Positions 1-12,009 of a DNA stretch of 64,000 nt are shown here, one piece after another. Within the stretch, counting starts at the first letter, position 1. Every line of letters begins with the position of its first letter. A model generated the notes under the pieces. It was given only the letters and a program-made list of their open reading frames with translations, did no database searches and was not told the origin of the DNA. The position numbers were made by a program, and so were the translations under genes. This stretch comes from Calendula officinalis (Eukaryota > Streptophyta > Magnoliopsida > Asterales > Asteraceae). Where the stretch lies: positions 36,417,966 to 36,481,965 of the forward strand of contig OY970830.1 of the NCBI GenBank assembly GCA_963853835.1. The letters are read 5' to 3'.

Positions 1-2743
1 GCAGCCACCGCTGACCTTCCAGGTCCAGAATTAATTCCAACTACTCAACCAATTGAGGATCCTCATGTTCCTCTTGATGTGGAGATTCAATATGAGCAAA
101 TTACACTGGAAGGTGCTCAGCAAAACAGAGAGGTCGGTATTGAAGATGTTGGTGCTGCACATCAACAATCACATGATCCTGCACCGACCTCTGCAGATGC
201 TAGAAGGGAATCTGACAGAGTCTCAGGTATGAATTTCTACAAAGCCCTTAAACTTATATATATATATTTCATTCCCAAATAGAGACTAAGTATTGGCCAG
301 TACCAACTCAATACTGACCAAAGTCTCACACGATCTTTCAAATATATATCCTTTATGGCCAACATAGCTAGCCCACTGCTGCTATGCAAAATTCATATAC
401 TGAGCACACAAATTGATCATTGTCAGTCTACAGTTGTCTCAATATTTAAAGAGATAATGGTGGTTGATGTCACACTGACACCCACTGGTGCTGCTTAAAT
501 CATGTCCAACTTATTTTTGAGTTGGATAGCATGATTCAAGAAATGATCACAAACCCTTAAGCCACAAAATCCAAAAATTTACCATGGGGTTTAGCCACAT
601 TTCTGTTATCACTCTAATACCGAGTGATAAACATTGAAAATAACAAGAAGCACATCCCAGGCTTCGAATACCCAAACCCAAACCTTTTAGTAAATGTGAC
701 TTATCCAATACTGAGCTACTTAAATTTACACACTCATCTTTACTAAAATCTTCTTACACATGCTATGCACAAGTCCACAATATTTCATTATAAACCAGAT
801 GAAATACAGACTTCACAAACTCTGTTTATATTATTATAGAATTAACCAACACCACAATTCTATTTGATAAACCTTTCTTTCTAACCAGTTTTATATTTTT
901 GTTTCTTTAGCACCATCTGTGCAGGGCATTCAGGCATCACAGGCTGCAGGAGACCAACTGACTCTGCAAGCAATCATGCAGTAAATTCTGGCCATCCAAC
1001 ATACTCAAAATTTAATACTGGCCAGAATGGACAAGATGAGTGGTGATATTGACTCCATAAAACAGTCAGTCTCACTACTTCAAAAACCACATCAGCTTCC
1101 ACACACTCCACCATTTTCACATGGTGACCACAATGAAGAAGGAGAAGGAGAAGGAGGTGCTGGTGATACTGATGCTGCAACTGAGCCCATGCCCTCCCCT
1201 ACTCTTGAACAACCTGAAGGGGACATGGGTGGTGATACTGATCCTCTTCCCTCCTCATCAAATGATAACAAAAAGGGGGAGAAGAGACAAAGAGATACTG
1301 AGGTTGATCAAACTGAGCCATCTGCTCAGGGGGAGAAAAGAAGACGATTGAATGAAGATCAACCTCCACAACAACAACAACAACATCAGCAAAGCACTCA
1401 TACTGAGCCACATCGGATTCAGTATGAGAGAAGAAGACAAAGAACTAGGTCAGCATTACAAGTTCAAAGTCAACTTGAGCCATCTGCTCAGGGGGAGACT
1501 CATACTGACCAACCACAGCAAGCTTATACTGAGCCACCTGCTCAAGAAGAAAATAACTTGCAAATTGTGGTCTATAGGCCTTTTGTGTGGCCTATTGCTG
1601 ATGATGAAAATGAAGAACATCCAGTGGCATCAGAAGAATTTTTAAACTTTGCACTGGATGAAGCAAATAAAGAAACCTCTTCATCATCATTCTCAGATGA
1701 TGAAGAGCATACAAGAAAACCTATCTCACCTCAAGCTGAAGGACCTTCTAGAATTCCTAGAAGACCAATAACCAGAAGAATGACAAATGTGGTTATGTCC
1801 TCAGAATCTAGTGACGAACAAGATCCAGCTCCCCTGATCTCAAGACCTAGGAGATCTGCTCAGTTTACTGAGGAAAAGAGTGATGCTGAGGATGAGATTG
1901 AGGCCCAGAAATTCTTCCCTGTTAAGGAAGAACCTAAATCTGAGTCTGAAGATGTTCCAAGAAGATCTCATACTGTAAGAAGAACTGGAGATGAATTACT
2001 TGAACAGTATTGGAACATTGTGGCTCAAAGAACAAGATATAGGGAAACAAGGATGGGTATGCTGAGGAATAAAGCATTTCTAAGTGTAAGAGACATATAC
2101 TGGCTAAATGAATTTGTCAACAAAATAAAGGTCAAAACTGTTGATAGATCAATTGTTGCAACTTGCACTGGGCCAGTCAGTCCTCCAATGAAGTTTTTCC
2201 TCCATGACATCCAAAATATGGGACTTCAAGATTGGATAAAGATTGCTAGACTGATAAAGGAGATGCCCTCAAGATCCTCTGAAGCCCCAAGTGATGATGG
2301 ATGAAATCTGGGCTGTATCTGCTATATGCTATGAAAAATGCATTATTTATGCAGCAGAATACAGGGCACTCAGTGTGATGACTGAAGCTATGAAGAACAA
2401 CAAACCTGAGTGCCTTAATACTTTCAGAATAATTCCCACATATACTGTTCCCTCTAACCTTATCTTTCAGGATCAAAAGAGTACCATATATCCCACATCT
2501 GGATATATGTATACTGACTCAGATGACAGGGAGTGCTTCATTACTGAAGCAGATTTGGAAACAGCTCCTATCAGCCATTTGGTGGGTCTTAAATGGATGA
2601 TAACCAAGAAAGAAGATGCTTGGTTTAGAAAGAAGATAGTTGCTATACTAAACAACAGGCAAGATGAACTGAAGAAAAGAGAAGAGTTCATCCATGTGAA
2701 GAAAGAAGTCTTCTACGAGTTTGAGTCGATCAACAAAGACTAG
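1..2743 (+). pseudogene. Sirevirus-like Copia 3' env-like ORF, spliced and broken
   Basis: This is the coding region just upstream of a Copia 3' LTR, the position of the additional (env-like) ORF of Sireviruses. The frame is open from base 1 to 226. There a GTATGA donor begins an intron that ends at an AG at 909-910, and the same frame resumes at 911. An in-frame TAA lies at 982-984, after which the frame runs to 2304. A second overlapping frame (2291-2743) continues the protein to the end, so a frame shift is present near 2291-2304. The protein is hydrophilic, rich in Glu, Gln, Ser and Pro, with repeats of the type EPSAQGE and a basic C-terminal half. No transmembrane segment is obvious. The function of such ORFs is unknown. 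It is broken by one stop and one frame change, and its 5' part lies outside the window. Confidence 0.62.
227..910 (+). other. Candidate intron in the env-like ORF
   Basis: The segment starts GTATGAATTT and ends TTTCTTTAG. Joining 226 to 911 keeps one reading frame and restores a Gln/Ala-rich stretch leading into the long downstream ORF. The segment itself is AT-rich and full of stops. The splice sites are inferred from sequence only. Spliced env-like ORFs are plausible for plant retroelements, but no transcript evidence is available here. Confidence 0.5.
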
Positions 2744-2824
2744 AGAAGAAAACTTTGCAGCCTGTAGCTTATTTTGTTTAGTTTCTCTTTGTAGTTGTTT
2801 TGTTATCATTAGATAGGGGGAGAT

Positions 2825-3308
2825 TGTTAAGGCAAAAACCCTTGCCCCTTTGGATCTTAAGATAACAAAACAACCTAGACTAGCTTTGATTAATATGTAG
2901 AATAATATAGCTAAGTTTAGGTCTGATACTGAGTGATCAATATTGGAACTCAGTATCAGTACTCAGTATCAGATAGTGATACTGAGTACAAGGACTGAGT
3001 AGAAGTACTGAGTGATACTCAGTATAGTAACGGACTAAGATCAAATCCCTTGATCTTAGTCATTTTCCTAGTTTAGTCCTTCGGTTACTCCTTTGCCCAT
3101 TATGTAAGATCTCTATATCATTATAAATAGAGATCATCTTGCAAAGGAGAACTCACCAATTTACTTTCACTTTCATACATCTTGTAATTGATCAGTGGTA
3201 TTGCTTTTCCGCAGCATACCACACTTAGTGGATTTGTACACCGACTCTAATACTGTGTTTTACACTTTAATTGTCTTTTGTATAATCAATCTAATCAATT
3301 AACTAACA
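2825..3308 (+). mobile_element. 3' LTR of the first Sirevirus-like Copia element
   Basis: The segment opens TGTTAAGG and closes with TAACTAACA, a TG...CA pair. Immediately upstream is the polypurine tract AGGGGGAGAT, typical of Copia. A TATA box (TATAAATA) is at 3122-3129. The U3 part holds many short direct and inverted copies of TACTGAGT / ACTCAGTA. The matching 5' LTR and the gag-pol region lie off the left edge. The LTR ends inside chromovirus LTR sequence, so this element probably inserted into that LTR. Confidence 0.8.
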
Positions 3309-3412
3309 AACCAGGGGTGTTGTGACCTAACAAACTTGATTGATGATGAACGTGATAGCCGAGAGCTAGATTGGCATAACCATATGGTTATGATGAGATT
3401 GAGATAATGTGA

Positions 3413-3626
3413 TGATACGGGCGACTCCCGATCATGAGGTGTGGATTGAGGGGCAGTTGGGTGGATTCCCATCGACTCTTCCACGTTAGTTATGTGATGA
3501 CACGGGCGACTCCCGGTCATGAGGTGTGGAGTGAGGGGCAGTTGGGTGGATTCCCATCGACTCATCCACGATAGGTGTGGTGTGAGGGGCAGTTGGGTGG
3601 ATTCCCATCGACTCAACCACGATAGT
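3413..3626 (+). repeat. Minisatellite inside the chromovirus LTR (about 3 units)
   Basis: Three consecutive imperfect units share GAGGGGCAGTTGGGTGGATT followed by CCCATCGACTC and a CCACG box. The first two units, about 80 bp, also carry GGGCGACTCCCG and CATGAGGTGTGG; the third is shorter. The homologous place in the solo LTR (about 25940-26020) has a single unit, so the array expanded after the copies diverged. Confidence 0.85.
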
Positions 3627-3842
3627 AGTCTTACTCATTGGACGTATTCCGGTGGGCAAGGCAGGTATCCGTAGCGTGGGCGATCCTATTGCCGGTACCT
3701 TGTTTCTAGTTAGCTCGGGGGCGTCCCGATAACTAGATATGTATGTGATTCTAGCTAGTTCGGGGGCAACCCGATAGTTAGACGTGATTGCTAGGTAAGC
3801 AAGGTTGATAGGGTCACACTGTGGTGACTAGACTGGATAGTT

Positions 3843-3844
<2 letters not shown>

Positions 3845-3898
<54 letters not shown>
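3845..3898. repeat. (AT)n microsatellite
   Basis: An uninterrupted AT dinucleotide run of about 54 bp inside the truncated chromovirus LTR. Reading frames through it (Ile-Tyr repeats) are not genes. Confidence 0.97.
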
Positions 3899-3904
<6 letters not shown>

Positions 3905-4248
3905 TGATTGGTTATATGAAATGTGACATTTCACTTTTATTATCGGGTCTAAACCCATGTAGCTCACGAGATGTTTTTGTCTCACGTACTCCTTGTTTTG
4001 TTTTGCTATGTACTCAGGTTCGGGATCGAAGGCTTGGGTACGCATGGATAGAGATGCGGGACCTAGATTAGAAGAACACTAGATTGGATTTAGTCTTACC
4101 TTGGTTATGATCTATTTTGTAACACCTACTTTTATACTCTGATTTCATACCAAGGTTTTTGTAAATCCAAATTTGAGGATGTTCTTCTATTTATAAAAAT
4201 GTTTTATTTTGGCCAATATTTGGTATTAAAATTTGAGGTGTTACAGGC

Positions 4249-6669
4249 ATGAGGAAAGGGCTCTCACTACTGATGCCCCAAAGGTGGGTGCACAGGATAG
4301 TGAGAACATCAATAGGACCCAGACCTCGGCAAATCTTAGTGATGACTCTTTTGAGGAAGCACTAAGAGGACCCCGGTGCCAAGAAACCAAAAGGGGGGGC
4401 ACTACTGCTTCTTCTAGGAAGAAGAGAGTGTCCAAAAAACCCATTTCATCACCAAGAAGTGATGAGGGTAGAACTGAAACTATTGATTTGACGAAAAGGA
4501 TGGAAAACCTTAAAGCCAATGTACCTGTTAGTGAGCCCGATGATCTTGCTAGAAGGAGTGAGGGTAGTATTGAACAAACACAATTGACGGATAGGTTGGA
4601 ATACCTTGAATCCACTGTACATGACTGTCTTACATATCTCACCAATCAAGGAAAAACCATGACCTATATGAAGAAGCACATTAACACAATCAACAAAAGA
4701 ATGAAATTATATGAGCACAGGCTTCATTAACAAACAAAAATTATAAGGAGGCTGAAAAAGAAGTTTGATAATAGTGAAGCTCCACCAGTTGAGCTCACTA
4801 AGGGGGAGAAGGACAACATACAAAGCATGATAGATGAATCTATTGCAGCAGCAGCAACTTCTCTCCTCAATCTTAAAGAAACAAAGGTTGATGAAGGCCA
4901 GGTCAATGATGAAAGCCTAGAAAAGATGGATATTACTGATGAGGCTACTACTACTGCTCCTATGGAAGAACAAGCTCAAAAAGAAGCATCAGTAGTAACT
5001 CCTATTACTACTGATGTCATAGCATTAGTAAATCAAGAACATGCAGCAAACACTACTGATGCCCTATCAGTAGTAATCCCTGAAGACATACCAGTAGTAA
5101 CTACCTTGGCTACTATTGATGATATTATTGAATTGCCACCACTACTAGAGCCTGCAGTAATAATTCCACCATCACCAGCAACAAAGTCAACACAATAGGT
5201 GGTGAAAGACATTGATGATGACATCAACTGGTTAGAAGTTGATGAATGCACTTTACCTCCACATCCCAAAATACTTCCCATGTCACAAATACATACCTAT
5301 GGTCACAAATTTAGAATTGAAGCTGCAACAGATAAAAAGAGTGACAACTATATAGGAAAGGGAAAGGAAATTGCTGATGAAGACCAACCTAAAAGAGCAC
5401 AAGGTCATGAAATGGTCAACAAAATCAACTATGCTAAATCAGCCAAGCAGGATAGATGGAAAGTAAAAAGGGCAAATTATTTGAAGAAGGTTGAAGCCTC
5501 TCTAGCCATTGAGAACAGAAAATTAGCAGAAAGGGCTAGAATACTAAGACAACCCTTCACAGAAATAAAATTGGCAGATATAGCTGATATATCAAAACTG
5601 CCACAATTTCAACACAAGGTCAAAACCAAACAAGTTGCAGAAACCGAAAAGAATTACAATAAAGAGAACTACAAAAAATAAGGCAACTTGAATCTGAAAC
5701 AATAGAACTTCTTGAAGCACAAGTACAAGAATGCAAAGAGCAGAAGGCTGATATGCCAAAACAATTTGCAGACAATAAGAAAGAAATGGTCACATTCTTG
5801 AAGTCAAGAGGTCACAACACAAAGGTCTTTGGAAGAATGAAATTGATCAATTTAATAGAGAAGTACTGTGTGGAGAAGGAGAAGGAACTTCTTGAACAAA
5901 AGATTAAAGAGAAGGACATCACAAAGTTTGAACAGATAAACTCCAAAGAAATGAAAGAAAGAAAAACTATAACTGGTGAAACATCTGGTGAACTCTCTTT
6001 AATTACAAGAAAAAGGAAGGCTGATCAATCTGAACTAGAACAACCAAAGAAGAAACTACAAATAGTTCAAGTTCATGATCTTCCTATTGCTCCCCTAGAA
6101 AGCAATCCAATCATCAACTGGAGATGTATAGATGATGTGATTGAGATTGTTAGAGAAGATAAGGTCACTCAAAGATTTAGAGCTTGGAAACCTTTAGTCA
6201 TGTCCCTAACCAGAAGTGACATAATAAAGATTTTAATTATTGGTAAACCAAGAATGACCAAGAAGACCTGGAAGAATTCAGCTGCAGGTTACATTACAAA
6301 AATGATTGATGCTGCTTTCTATCCAGATGAATATTCAGAGAAGTTTACAAATCCAGAAAATATCCAAGCCTGGAATGTGCTACCAACAGTCAACATGTAC
6401 TTCTTTGAATATACAAGTAAGAAGTGTGATTTATTCCTATATGAAAAAGAGTTCCTCACTCTGAGAAGACTCTTTATCAAATTTGGTGCATGAATTTTAT
6501 TAAACCTAATGATGTTGTGATGTTCCAAAACAAGTTGAATGAATTTTTGAAAAAGATCAGCAAATATATTATTGCACAAAGGAATAAAAGAAACCAACAG
6601 ACTTTAGAAGGTGATCAAAGAAGAGCAAAACTGTTGGAAGAAAAAGAAAAGAAGAAGAAGAAGATGTGA
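4249..6669 (+). pseudogene. Second Sirevirus-like Copia env-like ORF, fragmented
   Basis: A series of frames (4233-4730, 4827-5198, 5199-5681, 5753-6493, then a short Met-initiated piece from 6490) forms one degraded coding region ending just before a Copia polypurine tract and LTR. The composition is like the first env-like ORF: Lys/Glu-rich, low in hydrophobics, probably coiled-coil in 5400-5950. A conserved-looking C-terminal half (5753-6493) is rich in aromatic residues. Several stop codons separate the frames, for example after 4728 and at 5196-5198, so it is not translatable as one protein. The 5' end is cut by the chromovirus LTR at 4245. Assignment rests on position and resemblance to the first copy; the function of the family is unknown. 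Confidence 0.58.
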
Positions 6670-6718
6670 AAAAGAAACTCGATTGATTGAAAGAGAATCA
6701 ATAAGTTTAGGGGGAGAT

Positions 6719-7163
6719 TGTTAGAACAAATCACAGTTCAACTTATTACTGATGCTGCAGTTAGTACTGATCATGGTTACTACTGATGACGACTATGGTT
6801 ACTACTGATGGGGCAGAAACACTTTATACTGATGAGTTGATACTGGTGAAGACTATAACTAACTTACTACTGATCATCACATTTACTACTGATGATACAT
6901 ATTTACTACTGGTGATTGCAGTTACTACTGATACGCGTATTTGGAAGCAAATCAAGTCCGAGATCTTTGCAGAGTTAGTTATAGAATGTTATTCAATGTA
7001 TATCTTTTATAATTCGATGTAAATCAAGTCCTAGAATAACTAGGGTAAATAGTTAGGCTTCAAGGACTGTTATAAATAGTTCCTTACGAATTGTAAACGT
7101 ACGTGTGTATTGTTAATCAATAATATACATTGAAGTTTTTTATGAATCACTGTGTTCTTAACA
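6719..7163 (+). mobile_element. 3' LTR of the second Sirevirus-like Copia element
   Basis: A polypurine tract TTTAGGGGGAGAT is followed at 6719 by TGTTAGAAC. The near-inverse GTTCTTAACA closes the LTR at about 7163. A TATA box is at 7072-7079. The U3 part contains about eight copies of TTACTACTGATG-like units (6740-6930), analogous to the TACTGAGT cluster in the other LTR. The right boundary is set only by the inverted terminal motif. Confidence 0.7.
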
Positions 7164-7835
7164 TTATTGTTCATTGTTCATTTAATATACAGTATTCTAT
7201 TATTCTTATTACATTAATACAAGTGTTGATCCGCTGCAACCTCTTGTTATTAGTAGATCTGGGTTGACACACTGAGCATTGATCTTAAAAAACTTGCTGC
7301 GTACATTTATTCCCAAAATGGTGTTGCAAAAGCATTTATTAAACGGATATAAATAACTTCAAGAACTTTAGTTATGCGTACAAAATTTCCAAGTCGAAAT
7401 TACTGTTTTAAGGATGCTTAATAAAGAGGCTTACCGACAAATGAAGTTTGATAAAGTGTGATATCTCAAGATGGAATAGCTTACACCACATCATCCAACA
7501 AAATTATGTTAGAGAGATGTCGGATGTCAGCATTTTGGAGCTGACAGACCACAAGTATAAACTCTTTTACAACAACTCAACAAGTCATTCACCTATCCGT
7601 ATTTGGTTGAAATTATAAGTGATCTTCTAAAGTTGACGGAAGTTGCTACTATGGACATTCACACAAAAGCAAAAAAGAAACAATGTAACTGACCCCAACG
7701 ATAAAAATTACCAAACAATGTAAGTGGTTTACAACAAAATACTTATAATAATCAGCGGTACTGAATGAACTAGTAATATGATAACCGATGTAACATTTAG
7801 TAATATATTAGTGGAATTCATCTCATACTTTAGAA
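7164..7835. other. No gene recognised
   Basis: AT-rich sequence without a long frame, terminal repeats or a recognisable protein relic. It could be old decayed element sequence. Confidence 0.6.
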
Positions 7836-8325
7836 TAGGGTATAATCGAGCCGAGCTGAGTCGAGTTCTGCCAAATTTAAACTCGACTCAATAACTAAAA
7901 CCCAAGTTCGATACTCAAGCTCGATACTCAAACTTGATACTTGGCAAGCCTCAAAATTTAAGTTCGAGCTAAAGCTCGGTAAAGGTATCGATCCTTTCGA
8001 GCTCCACTCGACTCAACTCGAAATTTTTTGATTTTTATTAAAAGTGCATTATTAAGTTGATTTAGGAGTGTATAATTGAGAAATAAGGCATGGTTTATTT
8101 TCATTTCCAGATATACATATGTAATTATGTATACAAAAAATGTGGGCTAATTTAATAGAAGCTTGATTATGCTTGATAAGACTCGCGAGTCCGCCAAGCT
8201 GGGTATTAGGGAACTCGAGTTCGACTTGAAACCATACTCAAGTAGCTCGAGATCGACTCGGTTTATAACTAGTCAATTCCGAGTATTTTTAAAGTGATCC
8301 TAATAGCACGTGAGTTGTACCCTAG
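7836..8325. mobile_element. Degraded hAT-like MITE (GAGCCGAGCTCG family)
   Basis: It begins TAGGGTATAATCGAGCCGAG, close to the terminus of the intact family member at 53344. It is full of GAGCTCGA / CTCGACTC blocks and ends near a degenerate TGTACCCTA. No clear 8-bp duplication could be seen, so limits are approximate. Other family pieces are at 27960-28077, 53344-56420 and 63335-63430. Confidence 0.6.
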
Positions 8326-8356
8326 AAGTCAAGGATGACTCATTATGGTGTACGTT

Positions 8357-8700
8357 TGTTAGGGTCAATTTAGTTGTATCAAATAGTTAGAGGGCTAGAT
8401 ATGACAAGTTGTAATAGTTTCAATCTATTCATTAGCCTTAGTCAAATGGAGTCAAGCTTAATTAGTGTTAATTAAGCTTGTTTAGCTATGAGGTATAAAT
8501 ACCTTATGTTAAGGCTTAATTTGTAAGCTTTCCATTCATTAACTGAGATAACACATTTGAAAGCTCCAACATTCCCTCCATCTCTCTCAACTAACTCACA
8601 CACACTCAAACACCAAGAACACACACACTTAAGCAAATCTTCTATTTCTCACCTTGAATCATCATGAATTAGCTCAATCTTAGTGAATTACGATCTAACA
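8357..8700 (+). repeat. 5' LTR of the non-coding Copia-type element
   Basis: TGTTAGGGTC...GATCTAACA, 344 bp, with a TATA-like TATAAAT at about 8494-8500 that could serve as the element promoter. Its two differences from the 3' copy lie near 8422 and 8429. Confidence 0.95.
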
Positions 8701-8702
8701 AG

Positions 8703-8714
8703 TGGTATCAGAGC
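8703..8714 (+). other. Primer-binding site (initiator tRNA-Met)
   Basis: TGGTATCAGAGC two bases after the 5' LTR is the usual plant Copia and chromovirus minus-strand primer site. Confidence 0.92.
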
Positions 8715-9079
8715 GAAAACTCTCTGTGAGTGGATCCAAATTCAGCTTAATTCGATCAAGATCTGAGAAAATTGAAGAAAAAGTTTGTTCGTCATTGAAA
8801 ATTTAATGTTGTAAATTTTTTGTTCGAATTGAAGATTTGATCATGGATTAGTGTTTCTCCAGTGTTTCTAAGCATAATAGAATCAAAAATCGATCCATTC
8901 CGTTAACAGATTACTTCAATTTCGTGATTTTGGTGAAAAAGAGAAAAAGTTGAAAAACTTACTGTAATTTGAAGAATCGAAGCCTTGTTGTTATGGATTG
9001 AAGAAGATGATCGGATCAGAGTGTTAGGAAATGAATAACGAGCAGATTGTGATTGGGATTGTTTCATTTGGTTGAGTAA

Positions 9080-9926
9080 TTAGCAGAATCGAATCAACAG
9101 TCGAAGTATTTGAGCGTACGTGAAGAGAACTTCGGCCTCAAGAACATTTTGAAGATGTTCGGCATAACAAAAGTGAACTTCGGCCCGAACATTAGGGCCC
9201 AAAATGAAGTTCGGCCTTATCTTTAGTTCGGCCCACATAATACTTCGGCCCGAAGTATAAGAACAAGTTCGGCCCCGATAAGAACAAGTTCGGCCCAACT
9301 GTGTTAACTTCGGCCCGAACTTCCCGGCCCAACAAATTCGGCCCGAAGTAGTTTCTTCAACAAGTTCGATATTAATTTTTTTTTCTCCAGCAGACCTAGT
9401 TCGGCTCCATCACATACTCGATCAACACTAAATCAATCATCACTGTGGTAATCGACAATCAACAATCTGATTCAACAATCCAATTCTTACAAGCAGCAAC
9501 ATGTTCGACTTTCAATCATCGATCTATAATTTCGGCAATTCATCAATTCAATCTGTTCGAGTTAGTTCAAACTTAAAATTCGTCAACAAGAGATCGGCTT
9601 TTCAAGCGACTATCTGCAAATCAAATCAAATCAAATTGTTGTTCGATCGTCAATTCCACGATCTTCACAAACTTCGGCTCTTCACGTCTAACAATTCGAT
9701 TCCCGAATCAAATCAAATCAAATTGTTGTTCGATCTTCACGTCCATGGATTCACGTCGTTAATTTCGGCTTTGTTGTTCGACCAAATCAAAGTTCGATCT
9801 TCAGCCTTCGCAAAATTGAATCACATACTGTTCGGCATCATAATCGTTAATCGATTTAATCGATCTTCAGCCTTCGCAAAATTGTTTGACATCATAAAAT
9901 CTAATCGATTTAAACAGTTCGGTTAA
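9080..9926 (+). repeat. TTCGGCC-rich internal segment of the non-coding element
   Basis: Many short copies of TTCGGCCCGAA and related words occur at 9110-9350. After them, TTCGATC/TTCGGCT words and a duplicated stretch around CAAATCAAATCAAATTGTTG occur at 9610-9740. A 141-codon frame (9501-9926) exists, but it arises from these low-complexity words and is not credible as a gene. Confidence 0.6.
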
Positions 9927-10096
9927 TTGCATATGATCGACTGACAAAGTTTAAACCCAAATACAAGGAAGCCCAAAATCTCAAACAAACTCTTAAATTT
10001 AAGCCCAAATCAATATTATCTTTTAGTCAATTCTATAAGAAGCCCAAACTAATCAATTTGTTTTCAAATAAGTTTTTTTTTACGCTCAATATATGA

Positions 10097-10099
<3 letters not shown>

Positions 10100-10156
<57 letters not shown>
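10100..10156. repeat. (TA)n microsatellite
   Basis: A TA dinucleotide run of about 57 bp inside the non-coding retrotransposon. Confidence 0.95.
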
Positions 10157-10159
<3 letters not shown>

Positions 10160-10343
10160 ATAAATTTTTTTTGAAACAAATTAATGCACGAGATCTTTAT
10201 TTTTTTTTAATCAAATCATTTGGTCATTTTTAACCAAAATTTGGTCATTTTTAACCAATTTTTAGCCACGTCTCTATCAGATTGCATGTGTTGCTCTCTG
10301 ATATTGAACAAGACATCATGGAACCCAGTGATGCAATGCACAA

Positions 10344-10361
10344 CCCCCCCCCCCCCCCCCC
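10344..10361. repeat. Poly-C run (18 nt)
   Basis: Eighteen consecutive C residues inside the non-coding element. The length may be uncertain because long homopolymers are error-prone in sequencing. Confidence 0.9.
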
Positions 10362-12009
10362 AGCTACTCAAGTATTTCTTAAAAAGTACTTGTTTCATTT
10401 CCACAGAGATTAGCTCATATGCTATCGACATCTCACTTGGAGATTGTTGATATTGAAATAGAGGACAAGCCTCTCCAGTCCTCGCCTTCGTTTGTCCACT
10501 AATTGAGTCTAGAACCGCAATACACTTTTAGGACACAAGGCATAATACCAAGCTTATCTTTGTGATAAAGCCGGAACATTCATAGTGGTACCAACGTTCT
10601 TGGTATTCCACGATGATTGAATGGAAATCCTACCAGTGCTAACATCTATTCCAACACTGAACGTAGGTCACACAGTTTGTGTAACTGTTGTGTTAACGGG
10701 TAATCTATGTGATCCCGGTTTGCCCTATTTGATTTTATCATTGAGATTTAATGCCAAACTATTTGATCGGATATCTACGTTATCAATATTGGTTCGGTTT
10801 TCGATAATACAATATGATGTATATTGATTCATTCAAAATATGATTATATCATTATTCATCATATTTGTATTCATGGGCTTAGAAGATTTTCTTCATTTCA
10901 TCTCGACGAACTTCACATTTTTCATGATGATTCCGATAAATCTTGATCATCATGAGGGGGAGAAAATTTACTAAGAAGTTCAGTTTATGAAGAAAATGCT
11001 TACAAGACTTACGAAGATATATTAGCCCAGTTTACTCCACTTCAAAAAGACATATGCACCAATTAAGGGGGAGTAAACAAGAAACCGAAGAAGATTTATT
11101 AAGAAATAATTGTTTGTTCGAGGGGGAGCGTAAACTTCATCAACATTTTATCCCTAACAACAATTATCAATACTGACAAATCGACAAAGCCACAACTTTA
11201 ACAAAAGACTTCCGCTACAAACAACTCTACCTATCTATGGGTCTACATTTTCGTCGATTTACATGAAATAATTTGTGAAGAAAAAGAAACCGACTCATCT
11301 TCAGAAATTTCTCACAAATTCTCAACATTTCCATTTCAAATCTTAAACTGACAAATCATTCTATCCGAACCACAAATTCACATTCATATCCATCCAAAAT
11401 CTAATCGAATAAATCATTCTTTCCAAATTCTATAACAACCATATCCATACAAAAGCAAAAATGTTCAAATCTTTTGTATCATACAAAATACACATTATCC
11501 ACATTCATTCAAATCTTAAATGTATATATCATTCTTTCCTATATACAAACATTCATACACACACACACATTCAATACCTTTAACTTTCAAATCATTCTTT
11601 ACATACTTCAAAACCATCATTATCCCATCCTCACAAATCTCTATCCAAAACTAAATTCCCAGCATTTCTAAATCCCAGTCAAATTCCTACCAATCAGATG
11701 TTTCATTTCCAGAATTTTCAAATTGATTAATATACTCGTTTGAAGGAAGACGGGGATGTAGTTCTAAAAGTTCAAAAAGAGGGAGATTGGATAATGATCA
11801 AGACAAATTAAGTCAAGACTCCATGAAATCTTCTGAGTTACTTTATATTGGTTGAAAAGCCGATTAAAAGTTTTATTCTAATCTGATTATCAAAAGCTGA
11901 AACTAATACAACATTAAAGCTACTCAACGGATAATTAAGTTTCAGACTTTGCTAGAGAAGAAGATTTCAAGAACAGACTAACTCAAACTATTGATACAAA
12001 GGGGGAGAT

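Larger units (their letters stand above)
3326..4245 (+). mobile_element. Truncated chromovirus (Ty3/Gypsy) LTR
   Basis: This segment resembles the second half of the LTRs at 20201-21847 and 17457-26629. It shares the signature TGCTATGTACTCAGG...TCGGGATCGAAGG block and the ending GAGGTGTTACA. The first part of the LTR is missing, cut off by the Copia LTR ending at 3308. No primer-binding site follows position 4245, so it is a 3' LTR or a solo LTR. Env-like ORF sequence of another Copia element starts directly after it, which suggests that this LTR interrupted that element. Confidence 0.72.

Noticed and set aside
1121..1645. Alternative-frame ORFs over the env-like region
   Set aside because: Shadows of the main frame 911-2304, low complexity.
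3791..4071. Frames made of Ile-Tyr repeats
   Set aside because: They translate an AT microsatellite in both directions.
9501..9926. 141-codon ORF
   Set aside because: Built from repeated TTCGATC/CAAATCAAAT words within a non-coding retrotransposon; no domain.
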